From Ectothiorhodospira shaposhnikovii (GTDB lineage Bacteria > Pseudomonadota > Gammaproteobacteria > Ectothiorhodospirales > Ectothiorhodospiraceae): a DNA stretch of 32,987 nt. Below the pieces are notes generated by a model. That model was not told the origin of the DNA. It saw only the letters and a list, made by a program, of their open reading frames with translations, and did not search any database. The DNA lies in assembly GCF_022227765.1 (NCBI RefSeq), contig NZ_JAJMLZ010000014.1:1-32987 (forward strand). Direction: 5' to 3'. Positions 16,762-26,439 of this stretch are shown here, in pieces; position 1 is the first letter of the stretch; the number at the start of each line of letters is the position of its first letter. The translations under genes and the position numbers were made by a program.

Positions 16762-19700
16762 ACGCCGCTGTCTGGGCCATCGGCAATGGCCGTTTCGTGG
16801 GGTTCGTGGTGGCGCTGCTGGTGCTGATCGGCATCGTTGCCTATACCCAATTGGGGCAGCTGGAAGACCCCGAGTTCACGGTGCGCACCGCGGTGGTCTA
16901 CACCGAATATCCCGGTGCCCGGGCGGTGCGGGTGGAACAGGAGGTGACCGAGCGCATCGAACTCAAGATCCAGCAGATGGGGTCGCTGGATCAGGTGGAG
17001 TCCTACAGCCGGGACGGGGTGTCGGTGATCTTTGTGGACATCCAGGAGCGCCATGGCCCCGACCAGTTGCGCCAGATCTGGGATGAGTTGCGCCACAAGG
17101 TCAACGAGGCGGCGCTGAGCTTGCCGGATGGCGTCGTCGGCCCCTTTGTGGATGACGAGTATGGGGATGTATTTGCCATGCTGCTGTCGCTCACCGGGGA
17201 GGGGTACGGGTACGACGATCTGGACCGCATCACCGATACCGTGCGCCGTGAGTTGTTGCGGGTGCCCGGGGTGGCCAAGGTGGAGATCTTCGGTGCCCAG
17301 GGGGAACGGGTGTTCGTGGAAACCTCCCGGGACAAGATCGCCGAGATGGGCCTGACTCCCCATCTGGTGGTGCAGGCCCTGAACCGTCAGAACGTGGTGG
17401 CCCCGGCCGGGTTCGTGGAACTGGGGCCCCGGCAGGTGCGGATCTTCGCCAGCGGGGTGTTCGAGTCCCTGGAGCAGATCCGGGACCTGGCCATCCGCAG
17501 CCCGGTCACCGGCAATCTGGTCTATCTGCGGGATTTTGCCGAGGTGCGCCGGGGCTTTGCCGATCCGCCCGAGGCCCTGCTGCGTTATGACGGGACGCCT
17601 GCCCTGGCCATCGGCATCGTGCCCACCTCGGGGGTGAACGTGGTGGACCTGGGGCGTCTGGTGAACGAACGCCTGGACGAGATCACCCGCGGCCTGCCGG
17701 TGGGCATGGCCTTCGGCGTCATCGCCGACCAGCCCCGGGAGGTGCGCACGGCGATCAACGAATTCATGGTCAACCTGGCCATGGCGGTGGTGATCGTCAT
17801 TGCCGTGCTGCTGATTTCCCTGGGGCTGCGGACCGGGCTGATCGTGGGGTCCGGGGTGCCGTTCACCATCCTGGCCACCTTCATCGCCATGTGGATCACG
17901 GGCATCGACCTGCACCGGGTGTCCCTGGGGGCGCTGGTGATCGTGCTGGGCATGATGGTGGACAATGCCATCGTGGTGGCGGAGCTCACCTATGTGAAGA
18001 TGCAGCGGGGCCTGGATCGTCTGGAGGCGGCGCGGGAGGCGGTGGCCGAGACTGCCTGGCCGCTGCTCTCCGCCACCCTGATCGCGGTGCTGGCCTTCTC
18101 CCCCATCGCCCTGACCCAAACCGCCACCGGGGAATTCACCCGCTCCCTGTTCTGGGTGGTGGGTTTCAGTCTGCTGCTGAGCTGGGTGCTGGCCATCACG
18201 GTCACCCCGGTGATGTGTCATCGCTGGATGAAGGTGAGCGCCGGCGGCGAAGGGCAGGACCCCTATGGGGGGCGGCTGTACGGCGGGTTCCGCGGCCTGC
18301 TCCACACAGTGCTGGTCTGGCGTCGCACGGCAGTGGCCGCCTTCGTGGGTCTTTTGATCGTGGCGGTGCTGGGTTTCATGCTGGTGCCGCAGATCTTTTT
18401 CCCGCCGGCGCAACGGGCCCAGTTCATGGTGGATTACTGGTTGCCCGAGGGCAGCCGTATCACCCATACCGCCGCCGACATGGCGGCCATCGAGGCCTGG
18501 CTGGGAGGCCACGAGGAAGTGGACACGGTAACGGCCTTCATCGGCGAGGGTGCCCCCCGATTCTATCTGCCCATGTTGCCCGAAAGTCCCAATCCCGCAT
18601 TCGGCCAGATCCTGGTCAATCTGCGCGAGGTTGGGGATCTGGAGCCGATGATGGCCCGGACCCTGGATTTCATGCGCGAGGGCTTCCCCGACGCCGAACC
18701 CCGGGTGCGGCCCATGCAGCTGGGGGATCCGGTGCGCTATCCGGTGATGCTCCGCATCCTGGGGCCGGACCGGGTGGTGTTGCGGGAACTGGCGGAAGAG
18801 GCCGCGACCCGGCTGCGGGCCGATTCCCGGGTGGCCCATGTTCACCCCAACTGGCGGGACAGGACGCCGCAGATCCAGGTCCAGGTGGACCAGGAACGGG
18901 CCCGGCGAGCCAATGTCACCAGTGCCGCCGTGGCCGAGGCCCTGGCCACCGCCTTTGCCGGCCAGGCCATCGGCGTCTACCTGGAAGACGACAAGCGCAT
19001 CCCTATCGTATGGCGTTTCCCCCTGGAGGAGCGTACCGATCCCACCCGGGTAGAGACCATGGTGATCTGGCCGGAGCAGGGAAACCGGCCGGTGCCGTTG
19101 TTGCAGGTGGCGGATATCTCGATGGTCTGGGAAGACGCGGTGATCTGGCGTCTGGACCGGGAGCGGGCGTTGACCCTGCAGATGGATCTGGTACCCGGCG
19201 TCACCGCCCATGAGGTGGTGCGGGATCTGGCCCGCGTGGTGGAGGATCTGTCATTGCCGGTAGGGTATCGACTGACCTGGGACGGGGAGGCGGCCAAGTC
19301 CGCCGAGGCCCAGCGGGGTGTCCTGCAGCCGGTGCCGGTGGTGCTGGGCTTGATGGCGCTGGTGCTCATGGCTCAGTTCAACAGCTATCGCCGTTCCCTG
19401 ATCATCCTGCTGACCGTGCCCCTGGGAGTGGTGGGGGTCAGCGCCGGCCTGTTGTTGCTGCAGCAGCCCTTCGGTTTCATGGCCCTGCTCGGGGTGATGA
19501 GCCTGTCGGGCATGATCATCAAGAATGCCATCGTGATGGTGGAGCAGATCGATCTGGAGATGGAGCGGGCGGAGGATGCGCGCCAGGCCCTGGTGGAGGC
19601 GGCGGTGAGCCGCGTCCGGCCGGTGATGCTGGCGGCCCTGACCACGGTGCTGGGCATGATCCCCCTGGCCCTGTCCGGTCCGTTCTGGGCGCCCATGGCC

Positions 19701-19787
19701 ATCGCCATCATGTTCGGCCTGGCCCTGGCATCCCTGCTGACCCTGCTGGCGGTACCGCTGTTCTATGCGATCCTGTTCGGCAGCTGA
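16758..19787 (+). CDS. RND-family efflux pump, inner-membrane permease
   Basis: This 1009-aa proton-driven RND permease belongs to the AcrB-like superfamily. It has the usual twelve-helix layout with two large periplasmic loops (about residues 30-330 and 540-850). Helix 4 contains VIVLGMMVDNAIVVAELTYV; AcrB has VDDA here, so only one of the paired proton-relay aspartates is kept, a variant also common in other RND subgroups. The second half contains GVMSLSGMIIKNAIVMVEQI. No outer-membrane channel or local regulator is adjacent. The substrate could be drugs, bile-like compounds or metals; the lack of CusA-type methionine clusters makes metals less likely. Confidence 0.94.
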   Translation: MNAAVWAIGNGRFVGFVVALLVLIGIVAYTQLGQLEDPEFTVRTAVVYTEYPGARAVRVEQEVTERIELKIQQMGSLDQVESYSRDGVSVIFVDIQERHGPDQLRQIWDELRHKVNEAALSLPDGVVGPFVDDEYGDVFAMLLSLTGEGYGYDDLDRITDTVRRELLRVPGVAKVEIFGAQGERVFVETSRDKIAEMGLTPHLVVQALNRQNVVAPAGFVELGPRQVRIFASGVFESLEQIRDLAIRSPVTGNLVYLRDFAEVRRGFADPPEALLRYDGTPALAIGIVPTSGVNVVDLGRLVNERLDEITRGLPVGMAFGVIADQPREVRTAINEFMVNLAMAVVIVIAVLLISLGLRTGLIVGSGVPFTILATFIAMWITGIDLHRVSLGALVIVLGMMVDNAIVVAELTYVKMQRGLDRLEAAREAVAETAWPLLSATLIAVLAFSPIALTQTATGEFTRSLFWVVGFSLLLSWVLAITVTPVMCHRWMKVSAGGEGQDPYGGRLYGGFRGLLHTVLVWRRTAVAAFVGLLIVAVLGFMLVPQIFFPPAQRAQFMVDYWLPEGSRITHTAADMAAIEAWLGGHEEVDTVTAFIGEGAPRFYLPMLPESPNPAFGQILVNLREVGDLEPMMARTLDFMREGFPDAEPRVRPMQLGDPVRYPVMLRILGPDRVVLRELAEEAATRLRADSRVAHVHPNWRDRTPQIQVQVDQERARRANVTSAAVAEALATAFAGQAIGVYLEDDKRIPIVWRFPLEERTDPTRVETMVIWPEQGNRPVPLLQVADISMVWEDAVIWRLDRERALTLQMDLVPGVTAHEVVRDLARVVEDLSLPVGYRLTWDGEAAKSAEAQRGVLQPVPVVLGLMALVLMAQFNSYRRSLIILLTVPLGVVGVSAGLLLLQQPFGFMALLGVMSLSGMIIKNAIVMVEQIDLEMERAEDARQALVEAAVSRVRPVMLAALTTVLGMIPLALSGPFWAPMAIAIMFGLALASLLTLLAVPLFYAILFGS

Positions 19788-19809
19788 CGGGCGGCCCTGG
19801 CCGGTGAGG

Positions 19810-22491
19810 TCAGAGCCGCTTGCTCACCACCTTGATGCCGTCATCCTCGGGGCTGTTGCGGGAGGTGAAGCCCAGTCGGTGCATGAGGGCGATCATGTTG
19901 GTGTTCTGGGTCAGCACCTCGCCTTCCATGGTGCGCAGGCCCCGGGAGCGGGCCACGTCCATGAGTTCGTTCATCAGGTGGGAACCGATGCCGCGGCCCT
20001 GCCATTCGTCCGCGACCACCAGGCCGAACTCACAGCTCTGCTGATCCGGGTTGGCGGTGTAGCGGGCCACGGCGATCTGCAATTCCGAGCCGTCCGGCTG
20101 TTCACGCACCGCGATCAGGGCCATCTCCCGGTCGTAGTCGATCTGGGTGAAGCGCACCAGCATGTGGGGGGTGAGTTCGTGCACTGCCTGCATGAAGCGG
20201 AAGTAGCGTGCCTCCGGCGAGAGATTGCGCACGAACTCCTGCTCGATCCTGGCGTCTTCCGGTCGGATGGGACGGATGGTCAGATTGATGCCGTCCGGCA
20301 GTTGCCAGTTGCTCACCAGGTGGGCGGGGTAGGGATGGATGGCCATGTGGGCATAGCGGTCCGGCATCGACGGCGGATAGTCCACGGAGATGCGGGCGTC
20401 CACCGCCGCCAGTCCCCGTTCGTCGGCGATCAGGGGATTGATGTCCATGTCCTGGATCTCCGGTAGTTCACAGACCATCTCCGACACCCGCAGCAGTACC
20501 TGCTCCAGGGCCTCGTCGTCCACCGCCGGCATGTTGCGGAATTCCTTGAGCAGCTTGGCCACCTTGGTGCGGGCGATCATGCCCTCGATGATGACCTCGT
20601 TCAGGGGCGGCAGGGCCACGGCCCGGTCCTTGATGACTTCCACGGAAGTCCCGCCGGAGCCGAAGCTGATCACCGGACCGAAGACCGGGTCCCGCAGCAC
20701 GCCCACCATCAGTTCGCGGCCGTAGGTGCTCTTGTGCATGCGCTCGACGGTGACGCCGTTGATGCGGGCATCGGGTCGCAGGCGCCGGGTGTCCTCGATC
20801 ATGGTCTGGAAGGCGCTGCGCACGGACTCGGCGCTGGCGATGTTCAGCCGCACCCCCTGTACGTCGGATTTGTGGGTAATGTCGGGGGAGTCGATCTTCA
20901 TGGCCACCGGATACCCCACGGTGCCGGCCGCCACCAGGGCCTCGCTGGCGGTGTTGGCACGCATGGTCTGGGTGACCGGGATACGGAAGGCAGACAGGAC
21001 CGCCTTGGATTCCATGGTGCTCAGGACCTTGCGGCCTTCCGACAGGGCGCTTTCAATGATGAGCCGGGCACCTTGCACGTCGGTGCGGGTGCGGTCGGAA
21101 AGGGGGCCGGGAACCTGCAGCAGCAAGCGCTGGTTGCGCTTGTGGGCGGCCAGATAGGCAAAGGCCTCCACCGAGGCTTCCGGGGTGGTGAAGTGGGGCA
21201 GGCGTTCCTTGGTGAAGTGCTCCCGGGCGGTGCGTACCTGATTGTCTCCCATCCAGCAGGCCAGCACCGGTTTTTGGGTCTTGCGGGCCACCGGGGTGAT
21301 GGCCTGCGCCACGCCCAGGGGATCGGTCATGGCCTGGGGGGTGAGCATGACGATGGTACCGTCCACGCCGTTGTCATCCAGGCAGGCCTTGAGGGCCGAT
21401 TCGAAACGTTTGGCATCGGCGTCTCCCAGTAGATCCACCGGGTTGCCGTGGGACCACTGTTCCGGCAGGGCCTTGTTCAGGCTTTCCATGGTGGCGGCGC
21501 TGAGCTGGGCCATGGCGATGTCCAGTTCCACCGCCCGGTCCGTGGCCATGACCCCCGGGCCGCCCGCGTTGGTGACGATGGCCAGCCGGTTGCCTTCGAT
21601 CCGGTAGCCGCTGGAGAGGATGCGGGCCGCGGAGAAGAGTTGCTGGATGGTCATGGCGCGCACGGCGCCGGCCCGTTCCAGGGCGGCGTCGAAGACGTCG
21701 TCGGCACCGACCAGGGCGCCGGTATGGGACATGGCGGCCCGGGAGCCTTCCGCATGACGACCGGACTTGATGACGATGACCGGCTTCATGCGGGCCGCTG
21801 CCCGCAGGCCGCTCATGAAGCGTCGGGCGTTGCGGACCCCTTCCACGTAGACCAGGATGCTGCGGGTCTCTCGGTCCAGGGCCAGATAGTCCAGCACGTC
21901 GCCGAAATCCACGTCCGAGGCATCCCCCATGGAGACCACGGCGGAAAAGCCGATTTCCTGGCTTTCCGCCCAGTCCAGGATGCCGGTGCAGATGGCGCCG
22001 GACTGGGACACCAGGGCCAGGTTGCCGGGCAGGGCCCGGTTCTTGCTGAAGGTGGCGTTCATGCCCCGGTTGGGTCGAATGATGCCCAGGCAGTTGGGGC
22101 CGATGAGGCGCAGGTCGTACTCCTTGGCGATCTCCATCACTTCCTGTTCCAGACGCTTGCCCACCCGGCCGCTCTCGGCAAAGCCGGCGGACAGGACCAC
22201 GGCGCCCTTTACCCCGTGTTCGCCGCAGTGACGCAGGATGCCGGGCACCGTGCGCGCGGGTGTGGCCACGACCACCATGTCCACCGGGCGACCGATGGCT
22301 TCCACATCCGGATAGGCCTTGCGACCCTGGACAGTGTCATGCTTGGGATTGACCGGGTAGAGCTCGCCCTTGAAACCGGCGTCGATGAGGTTGGCGAAAA
22401 CCAGGGTACCAAGGGCGTTGGTCCGTTCGCTGGCACCGATCACGGCCACGCTGCGGGGATTGAAGATGCGGCTGAGAAAGTGTGGTCCCAT
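19810..22491 (-). CDS. patZ: PatZ/Pka-type protein lysine acetyltransferase (acyl-CoA synthetase-like plus GNAT)
   Basis: The product is 893 aa. The N-terminal 700 residues form an NDP-forming acyl-CoA synthetase-like region: the CoA-binding domain begins FNPRSVAVIGASERTNALGT, followed by ligase domains with SQSGAICTGILDWAE, MSHTGALVGADDVFDAALER and an ATP-grasp part. The C-terminal 160 residues are a GNAT acetyltransferase (CEFGLVVADEWQGRGIGSHL is the acetyl-CoA loop). Such proteins acetylate lysines of acetyl-CoA synthetase and other enzymes. I prefer the ATG at 22491, since family members begin near this motif and a promoter-like TACTAT lies at 22533-22538; longer starts at 22587 and 22614 are possible. 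It is divergent from a deacetylase gene. Confidence 0.92.
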   Translation of the reverse strand: MGPHFLSRIFNPRSVAVIGASERTNALGTLVFANLIDAGFKGELYPVNPKHDTVQGRKAYPDVEAIGRPVDMVVVATPARTVPGILRHCGEHGVKGAVVLSAGFAESGRVGKRLEQEVMEIAKEYDLRLIGPNCLGIIRPNRGMNATFSKNRALPGNLALVSQSGAICTGILDWAESQEIGFSAVVSMGDASDVDFGDVLDYLALDRETRSILVYVEGVRNARRFMSGLRAAARMKPVIVIKSGRHAEGSRAAMSHTGALVGADDVFDAALERAGAVRAMTIQQLFSAARILSSGYRIEGNRLAIVTNAGGPGVMATDRAVELDIAMAQLSAATMESLNKALPEQWSHGNPVDLLGDADAKRFESALKACLDDNGVDGTIVMLTPQAMTDPLGVAQAITPVARKTQKPVLACWMGDNQVRTAREHFTKERLPHFTTPEASVEAFAYLAAHKRNQRLLLQVPGPLSDRTRTDVQGARLIIESALSEGRKVLSTMESKAVLSAFRIPVTQTMRANTASEALVAAGTVGYPVAMKIDSPDITHKSDVQGVRLNIASAESVRSAFQTMIEDTRRLRPDARINGVTVERMHKSTYGRELMVGVLRDPVFGPVISFGSGGTSVEVIKDRAVALPPLNEVIIEGMIARTKVAKLLKEFRNMPAVDDEALEQVLLRVSEMVCELPEIQDMDINPLIADERGLAAVDARISVDYPPSMPDRYAHMAIHPYPAHLVSNWQLPDGINLTIRPIRPEDARIEQEFVRNLSPEARYFRFMQAVHELTPHMLVRFTQIDYDREMALIAVREQPDGSELQIAVARYTANPDQQSCEFGLVVADEWQGRGIGSHLMNELMDVARSRGLRTMEGEVLTQNTNMIALMHRLGFTSRNSPEDDGIKVVSKRL

Positions 22492-22529
22492 GATTCGACG
22501 GTCGACGCCCCTGAGTGAGTGTTCATCCG

Positions 22530-22562
22530 AGTATAGTATGGGAGATGCTGCGGTGCGGCGAA
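22530..22562 (-). promoter_or_regulatory. Possible promoter of the patZ-type gene
   Basis: On the minus strand a -10-like TACTAT (overlapping TATACT) lies about 40 bases before the ATG at 22491. A weak -35 (TTCGCC) sits 18 bases upstream of it. The -35 match is poor, so activator dependence is possible. Confidence 0.35.
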
Positions 22563-22658
22563 ACCGCTTCTTGAGCAGGGCTTTCATCAGTTTGCACGCC
22601 TCTTTTTGCTGCACTGCTTCGGGGTAATATGGTCATGACCACGAAGGAGCCCATGACC

Positions 22659-23588
22659 ATGACCATCGCATTCATTACCCACCATGACTGTACCCTGCAT
22701 CGGGTTGCCACACATCATCCGGAAGTGCCGGAACGTCTGGCGGCCATCGATGATCGCATGCTGGCCTCGGGGTTGAGCATGCTGCTGCGTCATTATGATG
22801 CCCCTCTGGTCACCCGCGAGCAGCTGTTGCGTGTCCATGCCGAGGATTATATCGACTGGGTGGAGGCCTCCGCACCGGGTTCCGGCGGGATGGTCTGCCT
22901 GGATGACGGTGATACGGTGATGACCGAGCACACCCTGCAGGCGGCCCGACGGGCGGCGGGGGCGGTCATCCTGGCGGTGGATCTGGTCATGGGCGGCGAG
23001 GCTAAATCGGCCTTCTGCAGTGTGCGTCCTCCGGGCCACCACGCGGAGCGCGCCCGGGCCATGGGTTTCTGCATCTTCAACAACATTGCGGTGGGAGCCG
23101 CCCACGCCTTGGCGCGTCATGGTCTGGAGCGGGTGGCCGTGGTGGATTTCGATGTGCATCACGGCAACGGCACCGAGGAGATCTTCCGCAATGAGCCGCG
23201 GGTATTGTTCTGTTCCACGTTCCAGCATCCCTTCTATCCCTTTACCGGAACGGAGGTGGATACCGACCATATCGTCGGTGTGCCCTTGGCCAGAGGGACG
23301 ACCGGGACGGAATTCCGGGAAGCGGTGGCGGAGCACTGGCTGCCGGCCCTGGAGGCCTTCCGGCCTCAGCTGATGATGATCTCGGCCGGTTTTGATGCCC
23401 ACCGGGAGGAGGACATGGCGGATTTCATGCTGATCGAGGACGACTACGCCTGGGTGACACGCAAGCTGAGGGACATTGCCCTGCGCCATGGGGAAGGGCG
23501 GGTGGTGTCCTGCCTGGAGGGGGGCTATGCCCTGTCGTCCCTGGGGCGGTCGGCCTGCGTGCACGTGGATGCCCTGATCGGGCCGTGA
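22659..23588 (+). CDS. Histone-deacetylase-family protein (lysine or acetylpolyamine deacetylase)
   Basis: This 309-aa zinc hydrolase of the arginase/deacetylase fold removes acetyl groups from lysine or polyamines. The catalytic histidine pair is RPPGHHAE (H127, H128). Zinc ligands are D165 and H167 in DFDVHHGN and D246 in AGFDAHRE. Tyr290 in LEGGY is the transition-state residue. AAGGAG at 22644-22649 suits the ATG at 22659 best (9 bases); the ATG at 22653 is closer than usual. It is divergent from the lysine acetyltransferase gene, suggesting that the two write and erase the same marks, as AcuA/AcuC do in Bacillus. The substrate is inferred from this context. Confidence 0.92.
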   Translation: MTIAFITHHDCTLHRVATHHPEVPERLAAIDDRMLASGLSMLLRHYDAPLVTREQLLRVHAEDYIDWVEASAPGSGGMVCLDDGDTVMTEHTLQAARRAAGAVILAVDLVMGGEAKSAFCSVRPPGHHAERARAMGFCIFNNIAVGAAHALARHGLERVAVVDFDVHHGNGTEEIFRNEPRVLFCSTFQHPFYPFTGTEVDTDHIVGVPLARGTTGTEFREAVAEHWLPALEAFRPQLMMISAGFDAHREEDMADFMLIEDDYAWVTRKLRDIALRHGEGRVVSCLEGGYALSSLGRSACVHVDALIGP

Positions 23589-23606
23589 CGGCGCCCCGTC
23601 CCCGAT

Positions 23607-23633
23607 CCTTCTCCCCCCTGCCGGGGGAGAAGG
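23607..23633. repeat. Intergenic palindrome, likely bidirectional terminator or dispersed repeat
   Basis: Perfect 11-bp arms CCTTCTCCCCC and GGGGGAGAAGG surround CTGCC. It lies between the convergent deacetylase and thioredoxin-like genes. This palindrome type is common between proteobacterial genes. There is no T-run, so a strict Rho-independent terminator is not shown. Confidence 0.65.
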
Positions 23634-23646
23634 GAGGCGTGTCAGG

Positions 23647-24204
23647 CTATGCCTTCCACTTGATGTTGCAGCCCAGGCTGGGTGTCTGGTCCTGGGGTGC
23701 CGGCCGCCCCGCCAGCAGGGCGTCGGCGGCGGCCCGCAGGTCAGCGCCGGTGACCGGGATGTCGCTGCCGGGTCGGGAGGCATCGAACTGCCCCCGGTAG
23801 AACAGCCGCCGGTCCGCGTCGAACAGATAGAAGTCCGGCGTGCAGGCGGCGTCATAGGCCCTGGCCACTTCCTGGGTCTCGTCGAACAGGTAGGGGAAGG
23901 TGTAGCCGAAACGACGGGCCTCGTCCTTCATCTTTTCCGGGCTGTCTTCCGGGTAGTTTTCCACATCATTGGCATTGATGGCGATGACGGCCAGCCCCTT
24001 CTCGGTATAGGCGCGGCCGAAACGGGCGAACTCGTGCCGGATCAGCTGCACGAAGGGGCAGTGATTGCAGATGAAGGCGATGACATAGCCCTTCGCATCG
24101 GGAAAGTCATCCAGGGATACCCGCTTGCCGGTACTCGGGTCGGGCAGGCTGAATGCCGGGGCTTGGGTGCCCAGTTCCAGCATGTTTGATTCTGTTCTTG
24201 CCAT
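23647..24204 (-). CDS. Thioredoxin/AhpC-TSA family protein
   Basis: This 185-aa cytoplasmic protein of the peroxiredoxin-like thioredoxin fold has the motif ICNHCPFVQLI (CxxC at about residues 46-49), in place of the usual WCxxC. Other family motifs are APAFSLPDPSTGKRVSLDDF and VARAYDAACTPDFYLFD (cis-proline loop). It starts at the ATG at 24204 with GAGGAAAG upstream. It follows the aldo/keto reductase by 25 bases and is probably cotranscribed. The role is redox-related; the partner is unknown. Confidence 0.9.
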   Translation of the reverse strand: MARTESNMLELGTQAPAFSLPDPSTGKRVSLDDFPDAKGYVIAFICNHCPFVQLIRHEFARFGRAYTEKGLAVIAINANDVENYPEDSPEKMKDEARRFGYTFPYLFDETQEVARAYDAACTPDFYLFDADRRLFYRGQFDASRPGSDIPVTGADLRAAADALLAGRPAPQDQTPSLGCNIKWKA

Positions 24205-24229
24205 GGTGGCTTTCCTCCTCGTGATGGCG

Positions 24230-25264
24230 TCATGGGCAGGGGATGGTGTGGCGCTGATGCACCGATTCGATCTCCTCCAGGACGGCTTGGCTCAATGTGA
24301 TCTCCAGGCTGGCGATGTTCTCTTCCAGTTGTTCCAGCCGGGTGGCGCCGATGATGTTGCTGGTCAAAAAGCTGCGACTGTTGACGAAGGCCAGGGCCAT
24401 TTGGGCCGGTGACAGTCCGTGGCGTCGGGCGATTTCCACATAGGCGCGGGTGGCGGCCACGCCGGTTTCCCCGGAGTAGCGGGAGAAGCGGGAGAACAGG
24501 GTCAGGCGGCTATCGGCGGGGGGTGATTCCAGGTATTTGCCGCTCAGGGCGCCGAAGGCCATGGGGGAATAGGCCAGCAGACCCACCTGTTCCCGGTGCG
24601 CCATTTCCGCCAGCCCCACCTCGAAGCCGCGGTTGAGCAGGTTGTAGGGATTCTGGATGGACACGACGCGAGGCAGGCCTTGGCGCTCGGCCACGCGCAG
24701 ATATTCCATCAGGCCCCAGGGGGTCTCGTTGGAGATGCCGATGGTGCGTACCTTGCCGGCCTTGACCATGTCCCCCAGCACCGCCAGTGTTTCGGCGATG
24801 GGGGTGTCATCGGCTTCCGGCTGGTGCTCGTAGCCCAGCTTGCCGAAGTAGTTGGTGCTGCGCATGGGCCAGTGGATCTGGTACAGGTCCACGTAGTCGG
24901 TTTGCAGGCGCTGGAGGCTGTCGTGCAGGGCCTGCTCCAGGTGAGCGCGGTCGTGTCTGGGGCCGCCGCGGATATGGCCCAGCTCGCTGCCGGGGCCGGC
25001 GGCCTTGGTGGCGATCACCAGGTCGTCCCGGCGTCCCCGCCGGGCCAGCCAGTTGCCCAGATAGGTTTCGGTGCGCCCCTGGGTCTCGGCCCTGGGGGGT
25101 ACCGGGTAGAGCTCGGCGGTGTCGATGAAGTTGATGCCGTGATCCACGGCCATGTCCAGCTGGCTGTAGGCCTCGGCTTCGGTGTTCTGTTCGCCCCAGG
25201 TCATGGTGCCCAGGCAGAGCAGGCTCACCTGGATGTCCGAAGTGCCCAGAGTCCTGTATTGCAT
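24230..25264 (-). CDS. tas: Aldo/keto reductase, Tas family
   Basis: This 344-aa NADPH-dependent oxidoreductase matches E. coli Tas (346 aa). It starts MQYRTLGTSDIQVSLLCLGT. The catalytic Asp and Tyr lie in INFIDTAELYPVPPRAETQG, the Lys in LVIATKAAG and the His in DLYQIHWP, completing the Asp-Tyr-Lys-His tetrad. GGGAGA precedes the ATG. It heads a two-gene unit with the thioredoxin-like gene. The natural substrate is unknown. Confidence 0.93.
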   Translation of the reverse strand: MQYRTLGTSDIQVSLLCLGTMTWGEQNTEAEAYSQLDMAVDHGINFIDTAELYPVPPRAETQGRTETYLGNWLARRGRRDDLVIATKAAGPGSELGHIRGGPRHDRAHLEQALHDSLQRLQTDYVDLYQIHWPMRSTNYFGKLGYEHQPEADDTPIAETLAVLGDMVKAGKVRTIGISNETPWGLMEYLRVAERQGLPRVVSIQNPYNLLNRGFEVGLAEMAHREQVGLLAYSPMAFGALSGKYLESPPADSRLTLFSRFSRYSGETGVAATRAYVEIARRHGLSPAQMALAFVNSRSFLTSNIIGATRLEQLEENIASLEITLSQAVLEEIESVHQRHTIPCP

Positions 25265-25401
25265 GATGTTCTCCCGTCCGTTTCAAGCGTTCAGGGGCAT
25301 GGTAATCCAGGATGTCCGCAATGACACGGCAATGGGGCCGAGAGGGATGTCCCGCCGGGGCTTGGGGTGGCAATCCCCGGCGGGTACAGAGCACGTCGGG
25401 C

Positions 25402-26292
25402 TTAGCCGCGTTTTTCCAGCAGGTCGCGGATGATGGGCGCCAGGATGATCTCCATGGCCAGCCCCATCTTGCCGCCGGGCACCACGATGGTGTTGCGCCG
25501 TGACATGAAGGAGTCATGGATCATGTTCAGCAGGTAGACGAAATCCACTCCGAAGCGTTTGGGATCACGGAAGCGGATCACCACCAGGCTTTCGTCCGGG
25601 GTGGGAATGTCGCGGGCGATGAACGGGTTGGAGGTATCCACCGTGGGTACCCGCTGGAAGTTGATGTCGGTGCGGGAGAATTGCGGGGTGATGAAGTTCA
25701 CGTAGTCGGGCATGCGCCGCAGGATGGTGTCGACAATGGCCTCGGCGGTGTAGCCTCGTTCCGCGTTGTCGCGAAAGATTTTCTGAATCCACTCCAGGTT
25801 GACGATGGGGACCACGCCGATGCCCAGATCCACATGTCGGGCCACGTCCGTGTCACCGTGCTTGACCAGGCCGTGGAGGCCCTCATAGAACATCAGATCC
25901 GTGCCTGGCGCGATGTCTTCCCAGGGAGTGAACTCACCGGGCTTGAGGTTGCCGTTGAGACGGCCATTGTGATGGGCGGCCTCGTCATCATTGTGGATGT
26001 AGTAGCGCTTCTTGCCGGTGCCTGTTTCGCCGTAGGTATTGAACAGTTCCTCCAGCTTGTCGAACAGGTTGGCGTCGGGGCCGAAATGGCTGAAATGGTT
26101 GTTGCCCCGGGTGCCGGCCTCTTTCATCGCCTGCTTCATTTCCACCCGGTTGTAGCGGTGGAAGCTGTCGCCCTCGATGACCACCGGGTTGATATGCTCA
26201 CGACGGAAGATGTGTTCGAAGGCATTCTTGACGGTGGAAGTGCCGGCGCCGGATGAGCCGGTGACGGCCACGATGGGATGTTTCTTCGACAT
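25402..26292 (-). CDS. cbbP: Phosphoribulokinase
   Basis: This 296-aa kinase phosphorylates ribulose 5-phosphate to ribulose 1,5-bisphosphate, the CO2 acceptor of the Calvin cycle. It has the P-loop GSSGAGTST (residues 12-20), EGDSFHRYNR (catalytic Asp and sugar binding), MFYEGLHGL and an Arg-rich region. Length matches proteobacterial class I enzymes. AGGAG lies 8 bases before the ATG. It stands alone here, without RuBisCO genes, as is frequent in gammaproteobacterial autotrophs. Some heterotrophs also carry a PrkB homologue, so autotrophy is likely but not proven. Confidence 0.95.
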   Translation of the reverse strand: MSKKHPIVAVTGSSGAGTSTVKNAFEHIFRREHINPVVIEGDSFHRYNRVEMKQAMKEAGTRGNNHFSHFGPDANLFDKLEELFNTYGETGTGKKRYYIHNDDEAAHHNGRLNGNLKPGEFTPWEDIAPGTDLMFYEGLHGLVKHGDTDVARHVDLGIGVVPIVNLEWIQKIFRDNAERGYTAEAIVDTILRRMPDYVNFITPQFSRTDINFQRVPTVDTSNPFIARDIPTPDESLVVIRFRDPKRFGVDFVYLLNMIHDSFMSRRNTIVVPGGKMGLAMEIILAPIIRDLLEKRG

Positions 26293-26439
26293 GTTCTGAC
26301 TCCTCGTTGCTTGATGGTAAAAGCCTGCGACTCATTATTTATTTGATTTATTTGTATCTATCGGCACGGTCGCCGTGACCCGGGCCGTATGCCTTGTCAT
26401 CGCTGCAAAGTCGTGAGTCCCGTTCGTGTCGTGCTGGGC

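Noticed and set aside
16710-19211. 833-codon open frame on minus, rich in His, Gly and Gln
   Set aside because: It is antisense to the RND pump, which has complete family motifs.
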